This document shows, piece after piece, positions 36,158 to 44,317 of a DNA stretch of 64,000 bases (positions within the stretch are counted from its first letter, which is position 1; the number at the start of each line of letters is the position of its first letter). The translations under genes and the position numbers were made by a program. Below the pieces are notes generated by a model. That model was not told where the DNA came from. It saw only the letters and a program-made list of their open reading frames with translations, and ran no database searches. This DNA is from Streptomyces ambofaciens ATCC 23877 (lineage in GTDB: Bacteria; Actinomycetota; Actinomycetes; Streptomycetales; Streptomycetaceae), in contig NZ_CP012382.1 of the NCBI RefSeq assembly GCF_001267885.1, positions 8,109,001 through 8,173,000 of the forward strand, in the 5' to 3' direction.

Positions 36158-37684
36158 ATGGAAGGGACAACGGCGGACACCGATGTCATCGTCGTCGGCG
36201 CCGGCCCCACCGGACTGATGCTCGCCGGCGAACTGCGCCTGGGCGGGGCCCGAGTCGTCGTCATCGAGAAACTGGCCGCGCCCACCGGCCAGTCCCGCGG
36301 CCTGGGCTTCACCGCCCGCGCCATGGAGACGTTCGACGAGCGCGGACTGCTGCCGCGCTTCGGCCAGGGCGACACCCTCGCCACCAGCCCCATGGGCCAC
36401 TTCGGCGGCGCCCAGTTCGACTTCACCGTCCTGGAGGACGCCCACTTCGGCGCCCGCGGCATCCCCCAGGGCGACACCGAAGCCGTCCTGGAGGACTGGG
36501 CGGGCGAACTGGGCGCGGACATCCGGCGCGGCTGGGAATTCGTCTCCCTCACCGACGGCTTCCAGGACGGCGACAGCGTCGAGATCACCGTACGCACCCC
36601 CCAGGGCGAACAGCGGACACTGCGCGCCGCCCACCTGGTGGGCTGCGACGGCGGCTCCAGCCGCGTCCGCCGGGCCGCCGGCATCGACTTCCCCGGCACC
36701 GACGCCACCCAGGGCATGTACCTGGCCGACATCACCGGCGTCCAGCTCACCCCCCGCTTCCTGGGCGAACGCCTCAACGGCGGCATGGTCATGGCCGCCC
36801 CGCTGTCCGAGGGCGTGTGGCGCATCATCGTCTGCCCCGACGGCCGCCCCGCCCACGACCGCGAACGCACCGTCACCTTCCAGGAAGTCGCCGGCGCCTG
36901 GCACGACATCACCGGCGAGGACATCAGCCACGGCGGCGCGAGCTGGGTCAGCTCCTTCACCAACGCCACCCGCCAGGCCGCCCACTACCGGCGCGGCCGC
37001 GTCTTCCTGGCCGGCGACGCCGCCCACATCCACCTCCCCGCCGGCGGCCAGGGCCTGAGCACCGGCGTGCAGGACGCGGCCAACCTCGGCTGGAAACTCG
37101 CCGCCGTCATCCGCGGCGACGCCGACGACACCCTGCTCGACACCTACCACGCCGAACGCCACCCCGTCGGCGCCCGCCTGCTGATGAACACCCGCGCCCA
37201 GGGCATCGTCTTCCTCGGCGGCCCCGAGTCCGACCCGCTGCGCGAACTGATGGCCGAACTCGTCCAGTACGACGACGTCAAACGCCACCTGGCCGGCATC
37301 GTCAGCCACCTCGACATCCGCTACGACCTCACCGGCGACGACACCGGCGACGACACCGGCACGGCGCACCCGCTGGTGGGCCGCCGGATGCCGCCGCGGA
37401 CCCTGGTCGGCGCCCACGGCGAGACCACCACCGCCCGCCTGCTGCACACCGGACACGGCGTCCTGCTCGACCTGGCCGACGACGCCGGGATACGCCGCGC
37501 CGCGGCCGGCCGCCCCGACCGGGTCGACGTCGCCACCGTCCACGCCAAGCCCACCGACGGCCCCGACGCCCTCGCCGGCGCCACCGCCGTCCTGGTCCGC
37601 CCCGACGGCTACGTCGCCTGGGCCGGCACCTCACCCCAGGGCCTGGAAGAAGCCCTCCAGCGCTGGTTCGGCCCCGCCCGCTGA
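36158..37684 (+). CDS. FAD-dependent monooxygenase (second PgaE-family enzyme)
   Basis: A 508-residue class A flavoprotein from ATG 36158 (CAGGAAGGACC upstream); the open frame upstream of it is not coding. Motifs: VIVVGAGPTGLMLAGEL, GCDGGSSRVRRAAG, GRVFLAGDAAHIHLP, and the end LQRWFGPAR. It is more similar to the alpK-type protein at 26958 (shared SRGLGFTAR and GHFGG features) than to its neighbour at 34575. It carries a short DDTGDDTGT insert near 390. By position it is alpG. It is the last gene of the core operon, followed by the 39-bp repeats. Confidence 0.85.
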   Translation: MEGTTADTDVIVVGAGPTGLMLAGELRLGGARVVVIEKLAAPTGQSRGLGFTARAMETFDERGLLPRFGQGDTLATSPMGHFGGAQFDFTVLEDAHFGARGIPQGDTEAVLEDWAGELGADIRRGWEFVSLTDGFQDGDSVEITVRTPQGEQRTLRAAHLVGCDGGSSRVRRAAGIDFPGTDATQGMYLADITGVQLTPRFLGERLNGGMVMAAPLSEGVWRIIVCPDGRPAHDRERTVTFQEVAGAWHDITGEDISHGGASWVSSFTNATRQAAHYRRGRVFLAGDAAHIHLPAGGQGLSTGVQDAANLGWKLAAVIRGDADDTLLDTYHAERHPVGARLLMNTRAQGIVFLGGPESDPLRELMAELVQYDDVKRHLAGIVSHLDIRYDLTGDDTGDDTGTAHPLVGRRMPPRTLVGAHGETTTARLLHTGHGVLLDLADDAGIRRAAAGRPDRVDVATVHAKPTDGPDALAGATAVLVRPDGYVAWAGTSPQGLEEALQRWFGPAR

Positions 37685-38609
37685 CCGCCCCACCCCATGC
37701 CCCCGGCGCGTGTGCGGCACGCCGGGGGCACCGCACGTTCCCCGGCCGGCCACCGCACCCCGGGGACGGCACCCGCCCCCGCCGGGTGGCACCCCACCCC
37801 GGGGACGGCATCCACCCCCGCCGGGCGGCACCGCACCCCGGGGACGGCATCCACCCCCGCCGGGTGGCACCTCGCCCCGGGGACGGCACCCGCCCCCGCC
37901 GTGCGGCACCGCACCCCGGGGACGGCACCCGCCCCCGCCGGGCGGCACCCCACCCCCCGGCGGTCACCCACTCCCCGGGGGCGCGCCCCTGGCAGTCACC
38001 CACACCCCGGGGGGACGGGCTCGGCAGTCACCCACACCCCCGGGGGAGGGGGGCTCGGCCGGCGGGCCCCGACCCCACGCCCCGGGGCGGCGCACGGGCG
38101 GCCGGCCCCTGTGCCCCGGGACGGTGCCTCCAGCGGCCTGGCGACAGCAGACCCTGCTGACCGGCCCCGCCGGACGGGCGGCCGGCAACTCCCGGGCACC
38201 ACCGCGCCCTTCGGGCAGCCCCGGGAGCCCCTTTCGGAGCCCCGCCGGGCGGGCCCGCCCCACGAACACCGCCGCGCGGCCCCCACTCTTTCTCCCCGAG
38301 CGGCAGCACCACCCGCCGCCGGGCACCACCCGCCCATGACGCCCCCCGGCGGCACCGCACCCCCCCGACACCCCCGCGGGACGGCTCCACACCTGCGCAC
38401 AGCCCCGGCCGGACAGCCGCGGCGCGACAGCCACCGGACAGCCGTGTCCCGGCAGAGGACTCCGCCGGACCGCCGCGTCCCGGCACAGGACTCCGCCGGA
38501 CAACCGCGCCCCCGGCACAGGCCCCCGCCGGACCGCCGTGCCCCCGGACGGGCCCCGCCCGACAGCACCCCGCCCCCGCGGCCGGCCCCGGCGTGTCCCG
38601 GCGCGCGCG
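37685..38609. other. GC-rich spacer between convergent alpG- and alpH-like genes
   Basis: No gene is supported in this 0.9-kb stretch. It holds the 39-bp repeats (37751-37945) and further degenerate CCCCGGGG-containing motifs up to about 38060. The long frames on both strands are low complexity. Confidence 0.5.
37751..37945. repeat. Five tandem copies of a 39-bp unit
   Basis: The unit starts CACCGCACCCCGGGGACGGC and ends CCGCCGGGTGG (39 bases). Five copies with a few substitutions fill 37751-37945 exactly. Each contains the self-complementary CCCCGGGG core, so each could form a small hairpin. It lies just downstream of the core operon. Confidence 0.85.
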
Positions 38610-38652
38610 GGAAGGCCCCGCCGCGTTCCCTCATCCCGCGGCGGGGCCTTCC
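38610..38652. terminator. 16-bp perfect hairpin after the alpH-like gene
   Basis: GGAAGGCCCCGCCGCG (38610-38625) is perfectly complementary to 38637-38652 with an 11-base loop. It lies 17 bases beyond the stop of the minus-strand alpH-like gene and faces the end of the core operon, so it may terminate both. Confidence 0.8.
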
Positions 38653-38668
38653 GTCCAAGGGGGGCGGA

Positions 38669-39754
38669 TCACACGGGCACGGCCTCCACCAGGGAGATCG
38701 CCGCCGCCGTCTCCACGACGCGCTCCAGACGGAACCCGGCACGGGCCAGGAGGTCCGCGTACTGGCCCGGAGTGCGCTCACGGCCGCCGACCAGCAGCAT
38801 CAGCCACAGGTCGACCAGCTTGCCGGAGTGCGGCTCGTCGCCCTGCTCCGGAATCACCATCTCCGCGATCAGCAGCCGCCCGCCCGGCTTGATCGCCGCG
38901 CGCACGTTGCGCAGGATCTGCAGCGCCTGCTCCTCGGGCCAGTCGTGCACGATGTGCTTGAGGACGTAGGCGTCCGCCCCGCCCGGCGGCACCTCGAACA
39001 GGTCGCCGGCCACCCGCTCGGTCCGGTCGGCGACCCCCTGCGCGGCGAGGAACTCCGCCGCCCCGTTCTCCTCGACCCGCGGGTCGTACAGGACGCCCCT
39101 GGTCGCGGGGGAGGAGGCCAGGATGCCCGCGAGCAGACCGCCCTGGCCGCCGCAGAAGTCCACCACCGTGCCGAACCGCGTGAAGTCGTAGGCCGCGACG
39201 ATCGGCCCGGTCTCCGAGGCGGACATGCTGCCCATGCCCTCGAAGAACACCTGCCCGTACTCGGCGTTCTTCGTCAGGAACTCGAAGGCGTGCATGCCGC
39301 GCAGCTTCGGCAGCGCCGGCTCACCGGTGACCACGGTCTCGGGGAAGCCGCTCCAGTCCTCCCAGTGGATGGGATGACCCATCAGCAGCGCGATGGGGCG
39401 CATCGACATCGGGTGATCGGCGCGCAGCGCGTCCGCCATCGGCGTCAGCTCGAACGTGCCGTCCGCACGGGTGGCGAACACCCCGTTGCTCGCCAGCAGG
39501 CGCAGCACCCGCCCGAGCGCGTCCGCGTCCGCGCCGACCCGCCCGGCGAGCTCCTCGGCGGACAGCGGCCCCTCGGCGAGTGCCTCGGCCACCTTCAGCT
39601 CGGCGACGACGTGCACCGCCCGCGACACCATGACACCCATGATCATTTCCAGCAGGGCGAACGGCGGCGGCGCGAGTTCCCGGCTCTGCCGCTGCAGCTC
39701 CGCTCGCGCTTTCTCCGCTTCCCGGACGACGTGCGGGGGCGGCAATTCGGGCAT
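38669..39754 (-). CDS. alpH: O-methyltransferase-like protein (AlpH-like, candidate hydrazine/diazo installation enzyme)
   Basis: A 361-residue protein from the ATG with first base 39754, which has GGAGGAAACTC directly upstream. The N-terminal dimerisation domain (LLEMIMGVMVSRAVHVVAELKVAEAL) and Rossmann core are those of Methyltransf_2 O-methyltransferases, with LKHIVHDWPEEQALQILRN at the usual catalytic His. The SAM glycine motif reads DFCGGQGG instead of the common DVGGGxG. In kinamycin biosynthesis AlpH, an O-methyltransferase-like protein, was reported to couple glutamylhydrazine to the polyketide without SAM. Position next to the core operon makes this its likely counterpart. A plain methyltransferase role remains possible. 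Confidence 0.82.
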   Translation of the reverse strand: MPELPPPHVVREAEKARAELQRQSRELAPPPFALLEMIMGVMVSRAVHVVAELKVAEALAEGPLSAEELAGRVGADADALGRVLRLLASNGVFATRADGTFELTPMADALRADHPMSMRPIALLMGHPIHWEDWSGFPETVVTGEPALPKLRGMHAFEFLTKNAEYGQVFFEGMGSMSASETGPIVAAYDFTRFGTVVDFCGGQGGLLAGILASSPATRGVLYDPRVEENGAAEFLAAQGVADRTERVAGDLFEVPPGGADAYVLKHIVHDWPEEQALQILRNVRAAIKPGGRLLIAEMVIPEQGDEPHSGKLVDLWLMLLVGGRERTPGQYADLLARAGFRLERVVETAAAISLVEAVPV

Positions 39755-39849
39755 GAGTTTCCTCCGTTGCAGGAGTGCATGATCTGTCCCAACCGCGTCC
39801 CACACCGAACCGCCGGAAGGGACCCGGACTACCACGATAGGTAAAAAGG

Positions 39850-39891
39850 TCGAAGCCGCCTGGAGGGGTACTCGAACGCCGGTGGTTTATG
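39850..39891 (+). promoter_or_regulatory. SARP-type direct repeats with -10 in the alpH/scyDE-like divergent spacer
   Basis: TCGAAGC (39850-39856) and TCGAACG (39872-39878) are heptamers with starts 22 bases apart, one of the spacings used by SARP regulators. TTTATG at 39886-39891 follows seven bases after the second repeat as a possible -10 reading rightwards. This would make the gene at 40013 and perhaps the Ebo operon SARP targets. Confidence 0.55.
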
Positions 39892-40012
39892 GGTTCGCCC
39901 CTCTTTTCCTGCGGAACATTTGACGCGATAAACAAGGTGACTGCCCTATGGTGGCGCTGATTTCGCATCCGCTCTCCGAACAATTGGGGGGAGCAATGAA
40001 CCGAGGAGAGAA

Positions 40013-41128
40013 ATGCCGAACTCGCGCAGTTCCTGGACGAAGATAATCCTGGCGGCAGGCGTGGCCGGTGCCGTCGCCGTCCCGCTGACCGCCGGTCCCG
40101 TCCAGGCGCAGCCCCAGACCCACCGTCACCACCGCACCCACACGCCCGCCGAGGCGACCCTGACCGTCGTGGCCTCCCAGCTGAACAACCCGCGCGGCGT
40201 CACCGCGCTGCCCGACGGCGGGGTGCTGGTCGCCGAGTCCGGCACCGGACTGGCCGGCTGCCCGCTCGACCAGACGTGCCTGGGCGCCACCGGCTCCGTC
40301 TACAAGGTCAAGGGCAGCTTCAAGGGCCGCGTCGCCACCGGCCTGGCCTCCACCGCCAAGGGCGTCGCCCCCGGCGCCCCCATCTCCGCCAACGGCCCCA
40401 GCGACGTCCTGCCCGACCGCTTCGGCGGCTACGTCGTCGCCAGCGCCCTGGGCGGCACCAACGACTCCCGCGCGGCCCTCGGCGAGGGCGCCAAGACCCT
40501 GGGCACCGTCTTCCGCACCCGCGACGGCAAGGTCCTGGCCGACCTCACCGACCACGAGACCCGCCTCAACCCCGACGGCGGCGACGTCCACGCCAACCCC
40601 TGGCGCCTGGTGCGCAGCGGCAGCGGCTACCTGGTCACCGACGCCGGCGCCAACACCGTCGTGCGCGGCAACAGCGACGGCACCACCACCACCCAGTACC
40701 TGCTGCCCAAGAACGAACTGCCCACCGGCGCCGCCGAGACCGTGCCCACCGGCATCACCAAGGCCGCCGACGGCACCGTCTACATCGCCGACATGAGCGG
40801 CGGACGCCTGGGCGCCTCCCGCGTGTGGAAGATCGCCCCCGGCCAGCAGCCCCAGGTCCTGGCCACCGGACTGACCAACCTGGTCGACCTCGAGCTGGAC
40901 CGCGACGGCGACCTGCTCGCCCTGTCCTACAGCTCGGCACAGCTGGCCGGCCCGCCGCAGCCGGGCACCCTGTCCAAGGTCGACACCGCCACCGGCGCCG
41001 TCTCCGTGATCCCCACCGGCGACCGGCTGCGCCAGCCCACCGGCCTCGCCGTCGACCACTGCGGCAAGGTGTACGTCACCAACAACACCGTGGGCACCAA
41101 CGGCGAACTGCTGCGCGTGACCTACTGA
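40013..41128 (+). CDS. Secreted ScyD/ScyE-family beta-propeller protein
   Basis: A 371-residue protein with a signal peptide: basic start, hydrophobic IILAAGVAGAVAVPLTAG, cleavage near QAQ about residue 33. Its repeated six-bladed-propeller pattern (NNPRGVTALPDGGVLVAESG, NGPSDVLPDRFGGYVVA, NPWRLVRSGSGYLVTDAGAN, TGITKAADGTVYIADM, QPTGLAVDHCGKVYVTNN) is typical of NHL/strictosidine-synthase-like proteins annotated ScyD/ScyE, named after scytonemin genes. It should act outside the membrane. Its place next to an Ebo operon repeats the pairing seen in cyanobacterial scytonemin loci. Function here is unknown; binding or protecting the exported polyketide is one idea. Confidence 0.8.
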   Translation: MPNSRSSWTKIILAAGVAGAVAVPLTAGPVQAQPQTHRHHRTHTPAEATLTVVASQLNNPRGVTALPDGGVLVAESGTGLAGCPLDQTCLGATGSVYKVKGSFKGRVATGLASTAKGVAPGAPISANGPSDVLPDRFGGYVVASALGGTNDSRAALGEGAKTLGTVFRTRDGKVLADLTDHETRLNPDGGDVHANPWRLVRSGSGYLVTDAGANTVVRGNSDGTTTTQYLLPKNELPTGAAETVPTGITKAADGTVYIADMSGGRLGASRVWKIAPGQQPQVLATGLTNLVDLELDRDGDLLALSYSSAQLAGPPQPGTLSKVDTATGAVSVIPTGDRLRQPTGLAVDHCGKVYVTNNTVGTNGELLRVTY

Positions 41129-41159
41129 CCCCGGCGTGCCCCGCGCACGCCACCCTCCA

Positions 41160-41192
41160 GGCCCCGCCGGCCCCTCCACGGCCGGCGGGGCC
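41160..41192 (+). terminator. 13-bp hairpin after the propeller gene
   Basis: GGCCCCGCCGGCC (41160-41172) pairs perfectly with GGCCGGCGGGGCC (41180-41192) across a 7-base loop, 32 bases after the propeller stop. It is a likely terminator separating that gene from the Ebo-type operon. Confidence 0.75.
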
Positions 41193-41370
41193 CACGCATG
41201 CCCGCCCCGCCAACGCCCTGCCCGGTCCGCCCTGCCGGGGCGGGCGGTGGGATCCGGCTCGGCGGCCGCTCGACATCCGGCGGAGGACCGCACCGCCGCC
41301 CCGCCCGGCTCGGCATCCTGGCCCCACACCCCCACGCCACCACCACGTCCCACGCCCAGGGAGGCCGCCC

Positions 41371-42501
41371 GTGACCCCACATGCCACCACCTCAGCCGCC
41401 GGTGACACCACCGGCGTGTGGCTGATCGGAGCCCGCGGCTCGGTGGCCACCACAGCGGTGGCGGGCTGCGCCGCGCTGGCGGCCCAACTGCTCGCGCCCA
41501 CCGGCATGGTCACCGAGACGGACGCCTTCACCGGCAGCGGCCTGCCCGCCCTGGACTCGCTGGTCTTCGGCGGCCACGACACGGCGAGCACCCCGCTGCC
41601 CAAACGCGCCGAGGAACTGGCCGCCCAGGGCGTCCTGCCGCCCTGGCTGCCCGCCGCCGTGCACAGCGAACTGGCCGCGGCCGACGCACGCATCCGCCCC
41701 GGCGGCCCGGTGGACGGCGACAGCCGCGCCCCCGAGGAACTCATCGCCGACTTCGCCACTGACCTCAGGGACTTCGCCCGCCGCACCGGCGTCGCGCGCA
41801 CCGTCGTCGTCAACGTCGCCTCCACCGAGCCCGAACCGGCCCCCGGCACCTGGCCGGCCAGCTCCCTGTACGCGGCCGCGGCCCTGCGGGCCGGCTGCGC
41901 CTTCGCCGACTTCACCCCCTCCACCGGACTGCGCCACCCCCAGCTGGCAGGGGCGGCCCGCGTGTCGGGCCTGCCCTACGCGGGCCGCGACGGCAAGACC
42001 GGGCAGACCCTGCTACGGGCCGTACTGGGCCCGATGTTCGCCCAGCGGGCGCTGGCGGTGCGGGCCTGGTCGGGCACGAACCTGCTGGGCGGCGGCGACG
42101 GCGCCGCCCTGGCCGACCCGGCCGCCGCGCGCGCCAAGAACGCCGGCAAGGAACGCGTCCTGGCCGACACCCTCGGCACCACGCCCCAGGGCGAGGTCCA
42201 CATCGACGACGTGCCCGCCCTGGGGGAGTGGAAGACCGCCTGGGACCACGTGGCCTTCGACGGGTTCCTCGGCACCCGCATGGTTTTGCAGACCATCTGG
42301 CAGGGCTGCGACTCCGCGCTCGCCGCGCCCCTCGTCCTCGACCTGGCCCGGCTGCTCGCCCGCGCCCACGAGAAGGGCCTGTCCGGCCCGCGGCCCGAAC
42401 TCGGCTTCTACTTCAAGGACCCCGACGGCGACGAGTCCGCCCTGACGGAACAGTACGCACACCTCCTCGCCTTCGCCGCACGGCTGGGCCACTCCCGGTG
42501 A
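41371..42501 (+). CDS. myo-Inositol-1-phosphate synthase-like protein
   Basis: A 376-residue protein from GTG 41371 (GGGAGG upstream). It shows the inositol-phosphate-synthase plan: Rossmann start VWLIGARGSVATTAVAG, TVVVNVASTEPEP, the substrate loop DGKTGQTLLRAVLGPMFAQR, and WSGTNLLGGGDGAALADPAAARAKNAGKE (split motif), then HIDDVPALGEWKTAWDHV. True synthases convert glucose-6-phosphate to inositol phosphate with NAD. Here it heads an Ebo-type operon, overlapping the UbiA gene by four bases, so it probably makes a cyclitol phosphate used by that system rather than supplying general inositol. Members in such operons are shorter and diverged. Confidence 0.82.
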   Translation: MTPHATTSAAGDTTGVWLIGARGSVATTAVAGCAALAAQLLAPTGMVTETDAFTGSGLPALDSLVFGGHDTASTPLPKRAEELAAQGVLPPWLPAAVHSELAAADARIRPGGPVDGDSRAPEELIADFATDLRDFARRTGVARTVVVNVASTEPEPAPGTWPASSLYAAAALRAGCAFADFTPSTGLRHPQLAGAARVSGLPYAGRDGKTGQTLLRAVLGPMFAQRALAVRAWSGTNLLGGGDGAALADPAAARAKNAGKERVLADTLGTTPQGEVHIDDVPALGEWKTAWDHVAFDGFLGTRMVLQTIWQGCDSALAAPLVLDLARLLARAHEKGLSGPRPELGFYFKDPDGDESALTEQYAHLLAFAARLGHSR

Positions 42502-43475
42502 ACACACCCCGCCCCGCCACCCGGACCCACCACCCCCGGCCGGCCCACCTGCCACCCCCCGCCCCCCGCCCCGCCACCGCCGCCCGGATCCGCGCCTGGG
42601 CCGAACTGCTGCACGCCCCGGCCCTGTTCACCGTGCCCGGCGACGTCCTGGCCGGCGCCGCCGCCACCGGCCGCCCGCCCACCCGGCGCACCGCCCTGGC
42701 CGCCGGCGCCTCCCTGTGCCTGTACGAGGCGGGCATGGCCCTCAACGACTGGGCCGACCGGACTGAGGACGCCGCCGTGCGCCCGCACCGGCCCCTGCCC
42801 TCCGGCCGCATCCGCCCCGGCGCCGCCCTCGCCGCCGCGGGCGCCCTGTCCGCGGCCGGCCTCGCCCTCGCGGCCTGCGCCGGGCGCCGCACCCTCGCCC
42901 TGGCCGTCCCGCTGACCGCCACCGTCTGGGCCTACGACCTGGGCCTCAAACACACCCCCGCAGGCCCGCCGGCGATGGCCACCGCCCGCGCACTGGACCT
43001 GCTCCTGGGCGCGGCCGCCACCACCGGCACCCCCCGCCCCGCCCTCGCCCCGGCCACGGTCCTGGCCGCCCACACCCTGACCGTCACCCTCGTCTCCCGC
43101 CGCGAGGCCGAAGGAGGCTCCAGCGCCGCCCCCCTCGCCGCCCTCGCCGCGGCCGGCGCCCTCACCGCCGTCCTCGCCGGCCGCCGCCCCACCGGCACCC
43201 TCCTGGGCCGCCACCGGCCCACCCCGGCCCCCGCCGACGCCCTGCCCACCGCCCTGGCCGCCTCCTACGCCACCGCCTACGCCCGCCCCCTGGCCCACGC
43301 CGTCCTCAACCCCTCCCCCCAGCTCACCCAGCGGGCCGTCGGCGGCGGCATCCGCGCCACCATCGCCGTCCAGGGCGCCCTCGCCGCCCGGGCCGGCGCG
43401 CCCGCGACCGCCGTGCTCACCGCCGCGCTCGCCCCCCTGGCCGCCCGCCTGGCCCGCAAGGTGAGCACCACATGA
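42498..43475 (+). CDS. eboC: UbiA-family prenyltransferase (EboC-like)
   Basis: A 325-residue membrane protein from GTG 42498. After a Pro/His-rich cytosolic leader of about 30 residues it has eight or so hydrophobic segments. The prenyl-diphosphate/Mg motif NDWADRTED (Asn83, Asp84, Asp87, Asp91) is clear, and the second acidic region is YDLGLKHTP with a following DLLLGA. UbiA enzymes attach isoprenyl chains to aromatic or cyclitol acceptors in the membrane. In Ebo operons EboC is this enzyme and probably prenylates a product of the neighbouring sugar/cyclitol enzymes. It is coupled on both sides by four-base overlaps. Confidence 0.85.
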   Translation: MNTPRPATRTHHPRPAHLPPPAPRPATAARIRAWAELLHAPALFTVPGDVLAGAAATGRPPTRRTALAAGASLCLYEAGMALNDWADRTEDAAVRPHRPLPSGRIRPGAALAAAGALSAAGLALAACAGRRTLALAVPLTATVWAYDLGLKHTPAGPPAMATARALDLLLGAAATTGTPRPALAPATVLAAHTLTVTLVSRREAEGGSSAAPLAALAAAGALTAVLAGRRPTGTLLGRHRPTPAPADALPTALAASYATAYARPLAHAVLNPSPQLTQRAVGGGIRATIAVQGALAARAGAPATAVLTAALAPLAARLARKVSTT

Positions 43476-44317
43476 GCCGGCCGCGCCTGGGCTACGGCAC
43501 CAACGGGCTGACCGACCTGCGCCTGGACGACGCCCTGACCCTGCTGGCCGACCTCGGCTACGACGGCGTCGGCCTGACCCTCGACCACATGCACCTCGAC
43601 CCGCTCGCGCCCGGCCTGGCCGCCCGCACCCGCCGGCTCGCCCACCGCCTCGACACGCTCGGCCTGTCCGTCACCGTCGAGACCGGCGCCCGCTACGTCC
43701 TCGACCCCCGCCGCAAACACGGCCCCACCCTGCTCGACGCCGACCCCGACGACCGCTTCGCCCGCATCCGCCTGCTGATCCGCGCCGTGCGCGTCGCCGC
43801 CGACCTGGGCGCCCACGCCGTGCACTGCTTCAGCGGCATCACCCCGCCGGGCACGGACGAGGACACCGCCTGGCAACGCCTGGCCGATGCCCTCGGCCCG
43901 GTCCTGGAGGCCGCCGAGGACACGGGCGTGCCCCTCGCGGTGGAGCCCGAACCCGGCCACCTGCTGGCCACCCTCGCCGGCTTCCACCACCTGCGCCGTC
44001 TCCTGGGCGACCCCGCACCCCTCGGTCTGACCCTGGACATCGGGCACTGCCAGTGCCTGGAGCCCCTTTCGCCCGCCGACTGCGTGCGCGAGGCCGCCCC
44101 CTGGCTGCGGCACGTGCAGATCGAGGACATGCGCCGCGGCGTCCACGAACACCTGCCCTTCGGCGACGGCGAGATCGACTTCCCGCCCGTCCTCCACGCC
44201 CTCGCCGACACCGGCTACCAGGGCCTGACCGTCGTCGAACTGCCCCGCCACTCCCACGCGGGACCCGAACTGGCCGCGCAGTCACTGCGGTTCCTGCGCG
44301 ACGGAGGAACACGATGA
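43472..44317 (+). CDS. Sugar phosphate isomerase/epimerase-like TIM-barrel protein
   Basis: A 281-residue protein of the AP-endonuclease-2/xylose-isomerase-like fold. It has barrel strands LGYGTNGL, GVGLTLDH, LAVEPEPGHLL, GLTLDIGHCQC, HVQIEDM and LTVVELPR, which bring the usual metal-binding Glu/Asp/His residues together (Glu in EPEPGH, Asp-His in LDIGHC, Glu in VVELPR). It is probably a cytosolic metal-dependent isomerase of a sugar or cyclitol. In the operon it lies where cyanobacterial Ebo loci carry other sugar enzymes (EboD). Four-base overlaps link it to eboC- and eboA-like genes. Confidence 0.8.
   Translation: MSRPRLGYGTNGLTDLRLDDALTLLADLGYDGVGLTLDHMHLDPLAPGLAARTRRLAHRLDTLGLSVTVETGARYVLDPRRKHGPTLLDADPDDRFARIRLLIRAVRVAADLGAHAVHCFSGITPPGTDEDTAWQRLADALGPVLEAAEDTGVPLAVEPEPGHLLATLAGFHHLRRLLGDPAPLGLTLDIGHCQCLEPLSPADCVREAAPWLRHVQIEDMRRGVHEHLPFGDGEIDFPPVLHALADTGYQGLTVVELPRHSHAGPELAAQSLRFLRDGGTR

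Noticed and set aside
33528..36170. An 880-codon minus-strand open frame
   Set aside because: It is antisense to the aromatase and oxygenase genes and is low-complexity Gly/Val/Gln sequence.
33998..37684. A 1228-codon frame that could suggest a fusion ending in the monooxygenase at 36158
   Set aside because: Only the part from ATG 36158 matches a protein family. The upstream 720 codons are out of frame with the aromatase and the oxygenase genes that fill that stretch.
37751..37945. Tandem repeats considered as a CRISPR array
   Set aside because: The 39-base units abut without unique spacers and no cas gene is present.
39755..39835. Upstream start (first base 39835) for the alpH-like gene
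   Set aside because: The extra 27 residues lack family similarity, and the ATG at 39754 has an excellent GGAGGAAA site.
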